Source: Variovorax paradoxus (GTDB lineage Bacteria > Pseudomonadota > Gammaproteobacteria > Burkholderiales > Burkholderiaceae_C). Taken from it: 64,000 nt of DNA. Position 1 is the stretch's first letter. Every line of letters begins with the position of its first letter. The position numbers and the translations under genes are program-made. The stretch is from NCBI RefSeq assembly GCF_030815975.1, contig NZ_JAUSXL010000002.1:3646501-3710500 (forward strand). The letters run 5' to 3'. The notes beneath the pieces were generated by a model. It was given only the letters and a program-made list of their open reading frames with translations. It was not told the DNA's origin and searched no databases. Shown here in pieces: positions 16,980-25,773 of the stretch.

Positions 16980-17870
16980 TCAGATGCCAAGCCAGGTCAT
17001 CAAGGCTGTTTCGACCTCGGCGGAGGGTGCGACAAAGCCAGTGTAGGTCGATGTGGCGAGCGCGCGCTTGCCGGCCTCGCTTTGTGCGAGGCCGAGCAGG
17101 GCTTCGCGCGCGGCACTGGCCGTGGCGGCATCGAGCTTGCGCGACGCCAGCCATTGCTTGATGGGCACCGCGCGCGATTCCGCGCAGACATTGCCGCCGC
17201 CATCCTTCCAGGTCTTGACCACGCCCGCTGCCGCCGTGGCGCCGTAGGCGGCAAAGCCGTTCTGCACGTAGAAGGGCACTGCGTCCTGGTAGCGCGTGTT
17301 GGTGAGCTTGAGCGCGGCGGGCTGCAGGCCCTGCTCGCGCAGCATGGCGCGCGTGATCACCGAGGTGATCGAATCCGCGTCGGGCATGACCAGGCCCTTG
17401 CCCGCGATGCTCTTCCAGTTGGAGATGGGCTGCGGCTCCTTGCACAGCAGCGACACCTTGTACGCGGTGAAGCCGCTGGTCCAGGCCAGCGCCTGGTAGC
17501 GGCCGCTCTTGATGGCTTCGAGCGCCACATGGGCCGGATGGATGAAGGCCAGGTCGACCTGCTGCTCCTTCAAGGCTTCGCGCGCGCTGGTGTAGGAGAT
17601 CAGCACCTTGATGGTCACGGGCTGCTTCAGCGCCTTGCTCAGCACTTCGGCAATGGGCTCGAAGCGGGGTGCAATCTGGCTTTCGGTGGCCTGGTAGCTC
17701 ACGCCCTCGGTCACGCCGATGACGAGCGCATGGGCCGGCACGCCCGCTGCCAGCAGCAGCATCGCCGCCGCCGGGGCGGCAAGGCGAAGGGGGCGTGGAT
17801 GGCGGGTGCGGCGCGCGCTGGCGGCGCATCCATCGGGTTTGCCGGAGCGGATTGGGGCTGGGATGTACAT
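16980..17870 (-). CDS. Orphan PhnD-like periplasmic binding protein
   Basis: This 296-residue protein has a signal sequence ending near AHA. A PhnD-type solute-binding domain follows, with YQATESQIAPRFEPI, a VDLAFIHPAHVALEAI segment, and SITSVITRAMLREQG. Family members bind phosphate, phosphite or phosphonates for ABC uptake. No permease or ATPase gene is adjacent, so it either serves a distant transporter or acts as a sensor domain. The start at 17870 gives an unusually long, arginine-rich leader before the hydrophobic core; a later start is possible but no in-frame ATG precedes the core. Confidence 0.75.
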   Translation of the reverse strand: MYIPAPIRSGKPDGCAASARRTRHPRPLRLAAPAAAMLLLAAGVPAHALVIGVTEGVSYQATESQIAPRFEPIAEVLSKALKQPVTIKVLISYTSAREALKEQQVDLAFIHPAHVALEAIKSGRYQALAWTSGFTAYKVSLLCKEPQPISNWKSIAGKGLVMPDADSITSVITRAMLREQGLQPAALKLTNTRYQDAVPFYVQNGFAAYGATAAAGVVKTWKDGGGNVCAESRAVPIKQWLASRKLDAATASAAREALLGLAQSEAGKRALATSTYTGFVAPSAEVETALMTWLGI

Positions 17871-17968
17871 CGAAAGATCATAGTTGCCCGGGACGCGGCC
17901 GCCGATGATCGCAAGCACCTATGCGCTCAGCCGCCGGCCCGTGGCATGGCGCCGGCGCCGAAGGGGCG

Positions 17969-18808
17969 TCAGAACCGCGCCTTGACGAAGGCCGAAGGCC
18001 CGTGCAGCTTGACCTTGACGCGGGTCTCCGCGGTGCTGGTCTCGCGCGCCAGGTCGATGTTGGTGACGCCATAGGCCAGCACCAGGCCGACATTCTTCAC
18101 CGGGAACCACTCCACGCCCGCGCTGGCGTTGTAGATGTTGCCGTGGAAGCGGCCGCCGCCCTTGCGCACGCCGGAAAGGTCGGCGAAGAGGCGCAGGTCG
18201 GGATTGATGGCGTGCCGCACGCCCACCTCGAGCAGGGGCGCGATGGCGTCGTCGCTCGAGTCTTCGTTCAGCGTGCCGATCCGTCCGTTCACCGCGACAT
18301 TGGCATTTGCGCCCACGTTGATGCGGTAGTAGGCGGCGCCGGCACCCAGGCCGAACACCGTGTTGCCCGAGCCGAGCCACCATTTGTACGAGAGCTTCGC
18401 GAAGTCGAGCTTCACGTTGAGGTTGGCATTGCCCAGCGCTGTCACGGTGCCGAACCCGCCGAAGGAATCGCTGCCCGCCGCCTGGCCGAAGTAGTCGCGC
18501 TTGTAGCGGTAGTAGTCGAAGGAGATGCCGTGGCTGTCGCCGATCAGCAGGTCGGCCGTGATGCGCGGCATGGTCACGCGGCCGGGCTCGAGGTCGCGCG
18601 TGCGCAGCGCACCGTACGGCGAGCTGACCGATGCATTGAACTTGGGATCGGCGCTGAAGGCCCCGGCCGAGAAGCTGAAGCGGTCCAGCGCGGGCGACGG
18701 GTCGGCCCAGGCCAGTGCGGGAGCAAGAAGAAATCCGACGCCAGCCAGTGCGCCCAGCTTCGTCAGCCTTGCGGGGCCGGCGAGCGGGCAGGAGCGGAGC
18801 AACAGCAT
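17969..18808 (-). CDS. Outer-membrane beta-barrel protein of unknown function
   Basis: The 279-residue protein has a signal peptide (LGALAGVGFLLAPALAWA) and a body of alternating hydrophobic strands, Gly and aromatic residues. It ends in FVKARF, the terminal Phe expected for insertion by the BAM complex. I do not recognise a substrate; it resembles small porin-like or OmpW-like barrels in size. AAGGA sits about 8 nt before the ATG at 18808. It appears monocistronic; 98 bp separate its stop from the PhnD-like gene downstream. Confidence 0.7.
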   Translation of the reverse strand: MLLLRSCPLAGPARLTKLGALAGVGFLLAPALAWADPSPALDRFSFSAGAFSADPKFNASVSSPYGALRTRDLEPGRVTMPRITADLLIGDSHGISFDYYRYKRDYFGQAAGSDSFGGFGTVTALGNANLNVKLDFAKLSYKWWLGSGNTVFGLGAGAAYYRINVGANANVAVNGRIGTLNEDSSDDAIAPLLEVGVRHAINPDLRLFADLSGVRKGGGRFHGNIYNASAGVEWFPVKNVGLVLAYGVTNIDLARETSTAETRVKVKLHGPSAFVKARF

Positions 18809-19031
18809 GGAGAGATCCTTAAGAGGAAGAAAGAAGACAAAAAAATACGCCTCGGGCTCGACACGCAATTTGTGTGCGCGCCGGGCTCCCGGGCGGTTGC
18901 TCCCTATTGATGACCGCCAAGTTAATAGCCCCCTCGCGCAAAGCCCATGCGCCGATTGCCGCTGTGCATGTAGGACGATGGCGACCCCGGCGTTCGCGCG
19001 CCTGAAAAAGTACTCACGGTAAGCTTTGGAG

Positions 19032-19685
19032 ATGCGCAAACATCTCTCCGCGACCACCGGCCCGCAGCGTCTTCTCTATGCCGGGGTGGCGGGCGCCGCC
19101 GCCGCGGCCATCCCCTGGACGCTCGACGCCATGGCGCGCGGACTCGCGGGCTGGTGCACCGGCACCGCGGTGTTCCTGCTGCTCGCGTGGTGGCTGGCCG
19201 GCACCTTCGACGCAGCGCAGACCCGCAAGCGCGCGCAGTCGCTGGACCAGCCCAATGTGGTGATCCTGGTGTCGATGCTGGTGGTCATTGCGGCGAGCGT
19301 GGTGGCCATCGCGATGCTGCTGCAGCAGGTCAAGCTGATGAGCGGGCCGGCGCGCGCGGGCCACATTGCGCTGGGACTGGTGGCGCTGGTGGGATCGTGG
19401 CTGACGATGCACACGATCTACGCCTTTCACTACGCGCATCGCTACTACATCGACCAGCGCGACGGCTCGCCCGACGGCGGGCTGGATTTTCCAGGCAAGC
19501 AGGAGCCGGACTATTTCGACTTTCTCTACTACGCCTACGTGGTCGGCATGACCTCGCAGGTGTCCGACGTGCAGGCCACCTCGCGCGAGATGCGACGCAT
19601 CACGCTGGTGCACAGCGTGCTGGCCTTCGCCTTCAACATGCTGGTGCTCGCCCTGTCGGTCAACGTGGTCGCGGCGGCGATGTAG
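19032..19685 (+). CDS. DUF1345 family inner-membrane protein
   Basis: This is a 217-residue protein with four or five hydrophobic segments. The conserved C-terminal block of this family is visible: [44 protein letters not shown] and a final membrane helix. The function is unknown. The ATG at 19032 is preferred over a TTG two codons earlier. Its last 26 bp overlap the 3' end of the convergent transporter gene. Confidence 0.85.
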   Translation: MRKHLSATTGPQRLLYAGVAGAAAAAIPWTLDAMARGLAGWCTGTAVFLLLAWWLAGTFDAAQTRKRAQSLDQPNVVILVSMLVVIAASVVAIAMLLQQVKLMSGPARAGHIALGLVALVGSWLTMHTIYAFHYAHRYYIDQRDGSPDGGLDFPGKQEPDYFDFLYYAYVVGMTSQVSDVQATSREMRRITLVHSVLAFAFNMLVLALSVNVVAAAM

Positions 19686-20631
19686 CGGCCGCGCTACCGT
19701 CCGCGCGCGGCCAGAGCTTCACGATGCCGGTGGAGAGCGCCACGCCGCAGACGATCACGGCCGCGCAGATCAGCATCCATTGCGTGATGTTCTCGCCCAG
19801 GAACACGGCACCGTAGAACACCGCGAACACCGGCACCAGGAAGGTCACGGTCAGCGCGCGCGCCGGTCCCGCATTGGCGATCAGCCGGAAGAACAGGATG
19901 TACGCGAGGCCGGTGCATGCGATGCCCAGGGCCAGCAACGCCAGCCATGCGCGCAGGCTGGGCATCTGCGCGGGCCAAAACCACAGCGCGGGAAGCGCGA
20001 GGAACAGCGTGGCGCCGATCTGGCTGCCGGTGGCGGTGGCCAGCGCGGGCACGCCGCCCAGGTAGCGCCGCGTGGCACTGGCCGCCACGCCATAGCTGGC
20101 GCAGGCGCCGAGGCAGGCCAGCACGGCCCACAGCGCGGCGTTGCCGCCGGCATCGGCGTGCAGGCCCGCGCTGCGGCTCGCCAGCATGGCGACGCCCGCG
20201 AAGCCGATGACCAGGCCGACGATGCGCGAGCCATCGGGCCGGTCGCGGAACCAGGCCCAGGCCACCAGCGCGCCGAACATCGGCACCGTGGCGTTGATCA
20301 CCGCCGCCAGGCCGCTGTTGATGGTCAGCAGCGCAAAGCAGAACAGCGCGAACGGAATGCCCGAATTCAGCACGCCGATGGCCATCGACGCCTTCCAGTG
20401 CTGCGCCAGCGCCGCGCCGTGGCCGCGCATGAACAAGAGCGGCAGCAGGAACAGCGTGGCCACCGCCACGCGCACGGCAGCTGCCGGCAAGGCACCGAAC
20501 TCGGCCGCGCCGATGCGCATGAAAAGAAAGGACGCCCCCCAGAGCGCGCCGAGCAGCACGAGGTCGACGAGCCAGGCCTTGGGTTTCGGCGATGGGGTGG
20601 CGGCGGTGTTGTCGTTTGTCGTTGTGCTCAT
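19660..20631 (-). CDS. EamA/DMT-family transporter
   Basis: The 323-residue protein has about ten transmembrane segments in two EamA repeats ([19 protein letters not shown] near the N-terminus and a second repeat from about residue 180). Such proteins export metabolites or amino acids, but the substrate cannot be inferred. The N-terminus is a short Thr/Pro-rich cytoplasmic leader. It is 31 bp downstream of the Ogt gene on the same strand and may be read through with the DNA-repair genes. Confidence 0.87.
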   Translation of the reverse strand: MSTTTNDNTAATPSPKPKAWLVDLVLLGALWGASFLFMRIGAAEFGALPAAAVRVAVATLFLLPLLFMRGHGAALAQHWKASMAIGVLNSGIPFALFCFALLTINSGLAAVINATVPMFGALVAWAWFRDRPDGSRIVGLVIGFAGVAMLASRSAGLHADAGGNAALWAVLACLGACASYGVAASATRRYLGGVPALATATGSQIGATLFLALPALWFWPAQMPSLRAWLALLALGIACTGLAYILFFRLIANAGPARALTVTFLVPVFAVFYGAVFLGENITQWMLICAAVIVCGVALSTGIVKLWPRADGSAAATSPPRPR

Positions 20632-20662
20632 GGATATGTTCCTCGCGGCCCTGCGGCGGGCT

Positions 20663-21157
20663 CTATTTCGCTTCGAGTTCCAGCAGTGCGGTCTTGCGAT
20701 GGAGCCCGCCAGCGTAACCGGTCAGCGAGCCGTCGGCGCCCAGCACGCGGTGGCAGGGCACGATCACGCTGATCGGGTTGCGCCCCACGGCCGCGCCCAC
20801 GGCGCGCACCGCGGCCGGGTTGCCCACGTTCGCGCTCAGCGCGCCGTAGGTCATGGTCTTGCCGGCCGGAATGGCCAGCAGCGCCTGCCACACGCTCTGC
20901 TGGAACGCGGTGCCGTGCGAGAGATCGAGCTTCACGTCGAAGGTGTCGCGCCTGCCCGCGAAATAGTCGCGCAGCTGGGCGCCGGCCTCGACCAGCGCCG
21001 GATGGTCGCCCCTGGTCTGCCAGCCCGTGGTGTCGGGCCAGTGGCGCTGCTGGTCGAACCAGACGCCGGCCAGGCCTTCGTCAGTGGCGGCCATCGTGAT
21101 GCCGCCGAGCGGCGTGTCGATGTGCGAGGTGTAGATGACTTTGCTCTTGAACTTCAT
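20663..21157 (-). CDS. ogt: Methylated-DNA-protein-cysteine methyltransferase
   Basis: This 164-residue protein has the alkyl-acceptor motif PCHR in VIVPCHRVLG, the helix-turn-helix region GNPAAVRAVGAAVGRNP, and TYGALS. It repairs O6-alkylguanine by transferring the alkyl group to its own cysteine. Only 6 bp separate it from the Ada-AlkA gene upstream, so the two form an alkylation-repair operon. Confidence 0.94.
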   Translation of the reverse strand: MKFKSKVIYTSHIDTPLGGITMAATDEGLAGVWFDQQRHWPDTTGWQTRGDHPALVEAGAQLRDYFAGRRDTFDVKLDLSHGTAFQQSVWQALLAIPAGKTMTYGALSANVGNPAAVRAVGAAVGRNPISVIVPCHRVLGADGSLTGYAGGLHRKTALLELEAK

Positions 21158-21163
21158 GACATT

Positions 21164-22762
21164 TCAGGCGGAGGCGCCTGCCGTTGTGAGGTTGTTGAAA
21201 GGTTCTGCCGCCGCCAAGGGGGCTGTTGCGGCGGCAGCGGAAGAAGACGGCGCATGCCAGGCGCGCAGGACCGCATAGCTGCGCCAGGGCCGCCATGCCT
21301 GCGATGCCTGGCTGGCCGCGCGTTCGGTGCTCACGCCCAGTGCCTTCTGCAGTGCGACATCGCCCGCGGGGAAGGCGTCGGGCCAGCGCAGCGCGCGCAT
21401 TGCGATGTACTGCGCGGTCCAGGCGCCGATGCCGGGCAGCTCCTGCAGCGCGGCGATGGTCGAGGGCACGTCGGCGCCCGCATGCAATGCCAGCCTGCCG
21501 GAGGCGACCTCGTTGGCGATGGCCTGCAGCGCGGCTTGCCGCTGCCGCACGATGCCGAGCTTGCCGAGTGCATCGCCGCTCGCGGCCGCCAATGCCGCGG
21601 GCGTGGGAAACAGGCGGTTCAGCCCTTCGATGGGCGTGGCGATGGCTTCGCCGAAAGCCTCCACCAGCCGCGAGCCCAACGTGCGCGCCGCGGCCACGGT
21701 GACCTGCTGGCCCAGCACCGCGCGCACCGCCAGCTCGAAACCATCGACCGTGCCGGGCACGCGCAAGCCGTCGCCGTGCGGAAAGGCCTCGTGCAGCGCG
21801 GCGTTGATGGCCATCGGCTCGGCATCGAGGTCGAGCATGGCGCGTGCGCGGCTGATCACGATCGGCAGCACTGCGGCCAGCGAGTCGCTGACCGACAGCA
21901 GCATCTGCTCGCGTTCCATGTCGAAGCGCAGCTGCAGCCAGCCGGCGTGCGTCTGCCCGCCCTGCTGCACGCGCAGCGTCCGGGCCAGGCGAACGAAGGT
22001 GGGCGTGCTGCCCTTGGCGGGCTCCTTGCCATCGGCCGTGGTGGCCACCTCGACGCCGCGCAGCGCACGCCGCGCAAAGAAGCCGAGCATCGCGCCCACG
22101 TCGTAGGGCGGACGAAAGCCCAGCCGCACCTCGATGGCCTTTCCCTCGCCGCCCTCGGCGCCGCCGGCACGCCGCAGCGCGCTCGGGTTGAGGCCGTAGT
22201 GCTCCAGGAACGCGGCGTTGAAGCGGCGCACGCTCGCGAAGCCGCTGGCCAGCGCCACCTGCGTCATCGGCAGCCGCGTGTCGGCGATCAGCTGCTTGGC
22301 GGCCAGCAGGCGGCGCGTCTGCAGGTACTGCAAGGGCGAAACGCCGAACTGCACCTCGAAGATGCGCCGCAGATGGCGGTCGCTCACGCCGAGCCGTGCG
22401 GCGATCCGTGCTGCGCCCGGCCCGTCTTCGGACCAGGCATCGGGCTCGTCGATGAGCCGCGCGGCCTGCAGCGCGAGGATGCGCGAGGCATCTTCGGTCG
22501 ACCAGCTCGCCGCCCGCGGCGCGAGCTCGGGCCGGCAGCGCAGGCAGGGGCGGAAGCCCTCGGCCTCGGCCTGCGCCGCGTGGCGGAAGAACCGGCAGTT
22601 CTCGCGCCGCGGCAGCTTCACGCGGCAGACCGGCCGGCAGTAGATGCCGGTGGAGGTCACCGCGGTGAAGAACGAGCCGTCGAAGCGCGCATCGTGCGTC
22701 TTCATCGCCAGGTAGCAGGCGTCGCTCTCGAGTGCTTCGGTGGATGCGTGGGAGGTAGGCAT
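21164..22762 (-). CDS. Ada regulator-AlkA glycosylase fusion
   Basis: The 532-residue protein joins three parts. The Ada zinc domain has Cys42, Cys46, Cys73 and Cys76, with exactly the spacing of E. coli Ada 38/42/69/72; the first is the methylphosphotriester acceptor. An AraC-type DNA-binding domain follows (about residues 85-200). The last part is an AlkA-type HhH-GPD glycosylase with LPGIGAWTAQYIAMRAL and the catalytic Asp in PAGDVAL. It should sense alkylation damage, activate its own operon, and excise alkylated bases. The ATG at 22762 is used rather than a TTG two codons earlier. Confidence 0.92.
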   Translation of the reverse strand: MPTSHASTEALESDACYLAMKTHDARFDGSFFTAVTSTGIYCRPVCRVKLPRRENCRFFRHAAQAEAEGFRPCLRCRPELAPRAASWSTEDASRILALQAARLIDEPDAWSEDGPGAARIAARLGVSDRHLRRIFEVQFGVSPLQYLQTRRLLAAKQLIADTRLPMTQVALASGFASVRRFNAAFLEHYGLNPSALRRAGGAEGGEGKAIEVRLGFRPPYDVGAMLGFFARRALRGVEVATTADGKEPAKGSTPTFVRLARTLRVQQGGQTHAGWLQLRFDMEREQMLLSVSDSLAAVLPIVISRARAMLDLDAEPMAINAALHEAFPHGDGLRVPGTVDGFELAVRAVLGQQVTVAAARTLGSRLVEAFGEAIATPIEGLNRLFPTPAALAAASGDALGKLGIVRQRQAALQAIANEVASGRLALHAGADVPSTIAALQELPGIGAWTAQYIAMRALRWPDAFPAGDVALQKALGVSTERAASQASQAWRPWRSYAVLRAWHAPSSSAAAATAPLAAAEPFNNLTTAGASA

Positions 22763-22832
22763 GGGCAAATGATACGGTTTCGACTCGTTTCAACTGGCCG
22801 TTTCCGGACATGTGGGTGCCGGAGCGCGTGCC

Positions 22833-22838
22833 TACAAT
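22833..22838 (+). promoter_or_regulatory. Possible -10 element for the phosphomannomutase gene
   Basis: TACAAT occurs 37 bp before the start codon, in the CTACAATGG context often seen at sigma-70 promoters in this group. No convincing -35 element is visible at the right spacing. Confidence 0.35.
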
Positions 22839-22874
22839 GGCCCGTTCTCAAGAACCTACAGGGAATGCCTCTTC

Positions 22875-24257
22875 ATGCAACTCAGTGCGTCGATTTTCAA
22901 GGCCTATGACATCCGAGGCGTGGTGCCCGTCACGCTCGATGCCGAGGTCGCGGAAGCGCTCGGCCGGGCCTTCGGCAGCGCCGCCCGCGCCGCCGGTGAA
23001 AAGACCGTGGCCGTGGGCCGCGATGGCCGCCTTTCGGGGCCCGCGCTCGTCGAAGCACTGATCAGCGGCCTGATGGCGACCGGCATCGAGGTGATCAACG
23101 TGGGCGCGGTGACCACGCCCATGCTCTACTTTGCGGCCCACACGCTGTGCACGAGCGGCATCCAGGTCACGGGCAGCCACAACCCCAAGGACTACAACGG
23201 CTTCAAGATGGTGCTGGCAGGGCGCGCCATCTACGGCGACGAGATCCAGGGCCTGCGCAAGGTCATGGAAGAAGGAACCGCCAGGCTGGCGCCCGGCGGC
23301 AGCGTGCGCAAGGTCGACGTGACCGACGCCTACACGAAGCGCATCGTTGGCGACATCCAGCTGGCCCGCCCGCTGAAGATCGTGGTCGATTCCGGCAACG
23401 GCATTGCGGGCGCCACGGCGCCGGCCATCTTCCGCGCCATCGGCTGCGAAGTGACCGAACTGTTCAGCGAGGTCGACGGCGACTTTCCCAACCACCACCC
23501 CGATCCGAGCAAGCCCGAGAACCTCAAGGACCTGATGGCCGCGCTGGCCGAAGGCGACGCCGAACTGGGCCTGGCCTTCGATGGCGACGGCGACCGCCTG
23601 GGCATCGTCACGAAAGACGGCCAGAACATCTACCCCGATCGGCAGATGCAGCTCTTTGCACAGGACGTGCTCTCGCGCGTGCCCGGCGGCACCATCGTGT
23701 ACGACGTGAAGTGCTCGCAGCGCCTGGCGCCGGCCATCGAGGCCGCGGGCGGCAAGCCGCTGATCTTCAAGACCGGCCATTCGCTGATCAAGGCCAAGAT
23801 GAAGGAAATCGATTCGCCGCTGGGCGGCGAGATGAGCGGCCACATCTTCTTCAAGGAGCGCTGGTTCGGCTTCGACGACGGCACCTATGCGGGCTGCCGC
23901 CTGCTCGAGATCCTGAGCAAGACGCCCAATGCGAGCGACACGCTCAACGCCTTGCCCACGAGCTTCTCGACGCCCGAACTCAACGTGAAGTGCGCCGAAG
24001 GCGAGCCGCATGCGGTGGTCGAGAAACTCGTCGCAGGCGCGAGCTTCGCGGCACCCGCGGTGGTCTCGACCATCGACGGCTTGCGCGTCGACTGGCCCGA
24101 CGGCTTTGGCCTGATCCGCGCCTCCAACACCACGCCGGTGCTGGTGCTGCGCTTCGAGGGCCAGACCGATGCGGCGCTCAAGCGCATCGAAGCCGAAATG
24201 CTCGCGCTCCTCAAAACCGTCAAAGCCGACGCGACGCTGGCCGAAGCGTCGCACTGA
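22875..24257 (+). CDS. Phosphomannomutase/phosphoglucomutase
   Basis: The 460-residue enzyme shows FKAYDIRGVVP at the N-terminus, the phosphoserine loop VTGSHNPKDYNGFK, the metal-binding loop FDGDGDRLG, and the sugar-recognition loop GGEMSGH. It interconverts hexose 6- and 1-phosphates for surface polysaccharide precursors, like AlgC/ManB. The ATG at 22875 begins the conserved sequence; earlier in-frame codons are not family-like. It is 5 bp from waaA, which points to a cell-envelope operon. Confidence 0.93.
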   Translation: MQLSASIFKAYDIRGVVPVTLDAEVAEALGRAFGSAARAAGEKTVAVGRDGRLSGPALVEALISGLMATGIEVINVGAVTTPMLYFAAHTLCTSGIQVTGSHNPKDYNGFKMVLAGRAIYGDEIQGLRKVMEEGTARLAPGGSVRKVDVTDAYTKRIVGDIQLARPLKIVVDSGNGIAGATAPAIFRAIGCEVTELFSEVDGDFPNHHPDPSKPENLKDLMAALAEGDAELGLAFDGDGDRLGIVTKDGQNIYPDRQMQLFAQDVLSRVPGGTIVYDVKCSQRLAPAIEAAGGKPLIFKTGHSLIKAKMKEIDSPLGGEMSGHIFFKERWFGFDDGTYAGCRLLEILSKTPNASDTLNALPTSFSTPELNVKCAEGEPHAVVEKLVAGASFAAPAVVSTIDGLRVDWPDGFGLIRASNTTPVLVLRFEGQTDAALKRIEAEMLALLKTVKADATLAEASH

Positions 24258-24262
24258 GTCCC

Positions 24263-25645
24263 GTGCGTTCGCTGCTGCTGCGTCTCTACGGCGCCTTCAC
24301 CACCGTCGTGCAACCGCTGGTCCGCCGCAAGCTGCGGCGCCGGGCGGTGGCCGAGCCCGGCTACGGCGTGGCCGTCGAGGAGCGCTTCGGCTACTACGAC
24401 GATGCCACCACCGGCGAGGGCCAGTGCTGGGTGCATGCGGTCTCGCTCGGCGAAACGCGCGCCGCCGCCATCCTGATCGAGGAACTGCGCAGGCAGTATC
24501 CGGGCATACCGATCTTGCTGACGCACGGCACGGCCACCGGCCGCGAGGAGGGCGCCAAGCTGCTCGAACCCGGCGACACGCAGGTCTGGCAGCCCTGGGA
24601 CATGCCGGGCGCGGTGCAGCGTTTTCTCGACCGTTTCCAGCCGCGCATCGGCGTGCTGATGGAAACCGAGGTCTGGCCCGAGATGGCCGCCGCCTGCGCC
24701 GAGCGCCGCATCCCGCTGGTGCTGGCCAATGCGCGACTCAACGAAAAATCGCTGGCCGCGGCCGAACGCCTCGGCTGGCTCGCGCGGCCCGCGTATTCGG
24801 CGCTGGCCGCCGTGTGGGCGCAGACCGAGGCCGACGCCCATCGGCTGGTGTCGCTGGGCGCCAAGGTGGCCGGCATCTACGGCAACCTCAAGTTCGACGC
24901 CTCGCCCGACGCGCGCCAGCTGGCCGCGGCCGTGACGCTGCGCGAGCGGCTGCCCAAGCCGATGGTGGTGCTCGCAAGCTCGCGCGACGGCGAGGAGCGC
25001 ATGCTGCTCGACGTGCTCAGGCGCTTCGGCGCCACCTCTCCCGTGCCGCCCGAGCAGGGCGCCATCCGCTCGATTGCCAAGCGCGTGCACGACGTGCAGT
25101 GGATGATCGTGCCGCGCCATCCGCAGCGCTTCGACGAGGTGGCTGCGCTGATCGAATCCGAAGGCTTTGCCGTGGCGCGCCGCAGCGCCGCGGGCGAGCC
25201 CTCCGACGCCGAGATCTGGCTCGGCGATTCGCTCGGCGAAATGGCGCTTTACTACGGCCTGGCCGATGTCGCGCTGCTGGGCGGAAGCTTCGAACCGCTG
25301 GGCGGCCAGAACCTGATCGAGCCGGCCGCCTGCGGCTGTCCGGTGGTCATGGGCCCCTCGACCTTCAACTTTGCCGAAGCGGCACAGCTTTCGCTGGCGG
25401 CCGGGGCCTCATTGCGCGTCGAGAACATGGAGCAGGCGGTCACCGCGGCGCTCAAGCTGGTCGAGAACCCCGAGCGCCGCGCCGTCATGGCCGAGGCTGC
25501 GCTGGCTTTCTCGTCATCGAACCGCGGCGCGGCCGAGCGCACCGCCGTTGCGGTGCTGGCCATCGCGCAGGCCGCGGACCCTGTGGCGTCGGAACACGCG
25601 CCGCTCGAAAGCGAAGCGCCGCGCGCCGAACCCACACTCGACTGA
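24263..25645 (+). CDS. waaA: 3-deoxy-D-manno-octulosonic acid transferase
   Basis: The 460-residue protein has the KdtA N-terminal glycosyltransferase region. Visible are WVHAVSLGETRAA, LTHGTATGREEG, the catalytic-type METEVWPE, LANARLNEKS, and the nucleotide-sugar segment FEPLGGQNLIEPAACGCPVVMGP. It adds Kdo residues to lipid A precursor at the inner membrane. It starts with GTG 5 bp after the phosphomannomutase stop. It is somewhat longer than typical KdtA (about 425 residues) because of a central insertion near residue 260 and an acidic C-terminal tail. Confidence 0.92.
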   Translation: MRSLLLRLYGAFTTVVQPLVRRKLRRRAVAEPGYGVAVEERFGYYDDATTGEGQCWVHAVSLGETRAAAILIEELRRQYPGIPILLTHGTATGREEGAKLLEPGDTQVWQPWDMPGAVQRFLDRFQPRIGVLMETEVWPEMAAACAERRIPLVLANARLNEKSLAAAERLGWLARPAYSALAAVWAQTEADAHRLVSLGAKVAGIYGNLKFDASPDARQLAAAVTLRERLPKPMVVLASSRDGEERMLLDVLRRFGATSPVPPEQGAIRSIAKRVHDVQWMIVPRHPQRFDEVAALIESEGFAVARRSAAGEPSDAEIWLGDSLGEMALYYGLADVALLGGSFEPLGGQNLIEPAACGCPVVMGPSTFNFAEAAQLSLAAGASLRVENMEQAVTAALKLVENPERRAVMAEAALAFSSSNRGAAERTAVAVLAIAQAADPVASEHAPLESEAPRAEPTLD

Positions 25646-25654
25646 GTGTGCATG

Positions 25655-25767
25655 GCTCCTTCCCCCGCTGGGGCAAGGCTGGGATGGGGGCGAGCGCCCA
25701 ACGAGCGCCATGATCGGGCCGAGGCCGTCGTGCCCCCACCCCGGCCCTCCCCCGGGAGGGGAGGGAG
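25655..25767. repeat. REP-like imperfect inverted repeat between waaA and tolC
   Basis: A 37-bp stretch at 25655-25691 is repeated in inverted orientation, with a few mismatches, at 25729-25767. The arms read GCTCCTTCCCCC and GGGGAGGGAG at the outer ends and GGGATGGGGGC and GCCCCCACCCC at the inner ends. About 37 bp lie between them. It fills the gap between the convergent waaA and tolC genes. It resembles dispersed palindromic elements of Comamonadaceae and may also stop transcription. Confidence 0.65.
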
Positions 25768-25773
25768 AAATCC

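Noticed and set aside
18809..19031. Regulatory RNA or further gene in the divergent gap between the outer-membrane protein and the DUF1345 gene
   Set aside because: There is no coding frame with a ribosome site and no convincing stem structure; nothing specific is visible.
20141..22909. A long + strand open frame opposite ogt and ada-alkA
   Set aside because: It has no recognisable domain and is explained by GC codon bias of the real - strand genes.
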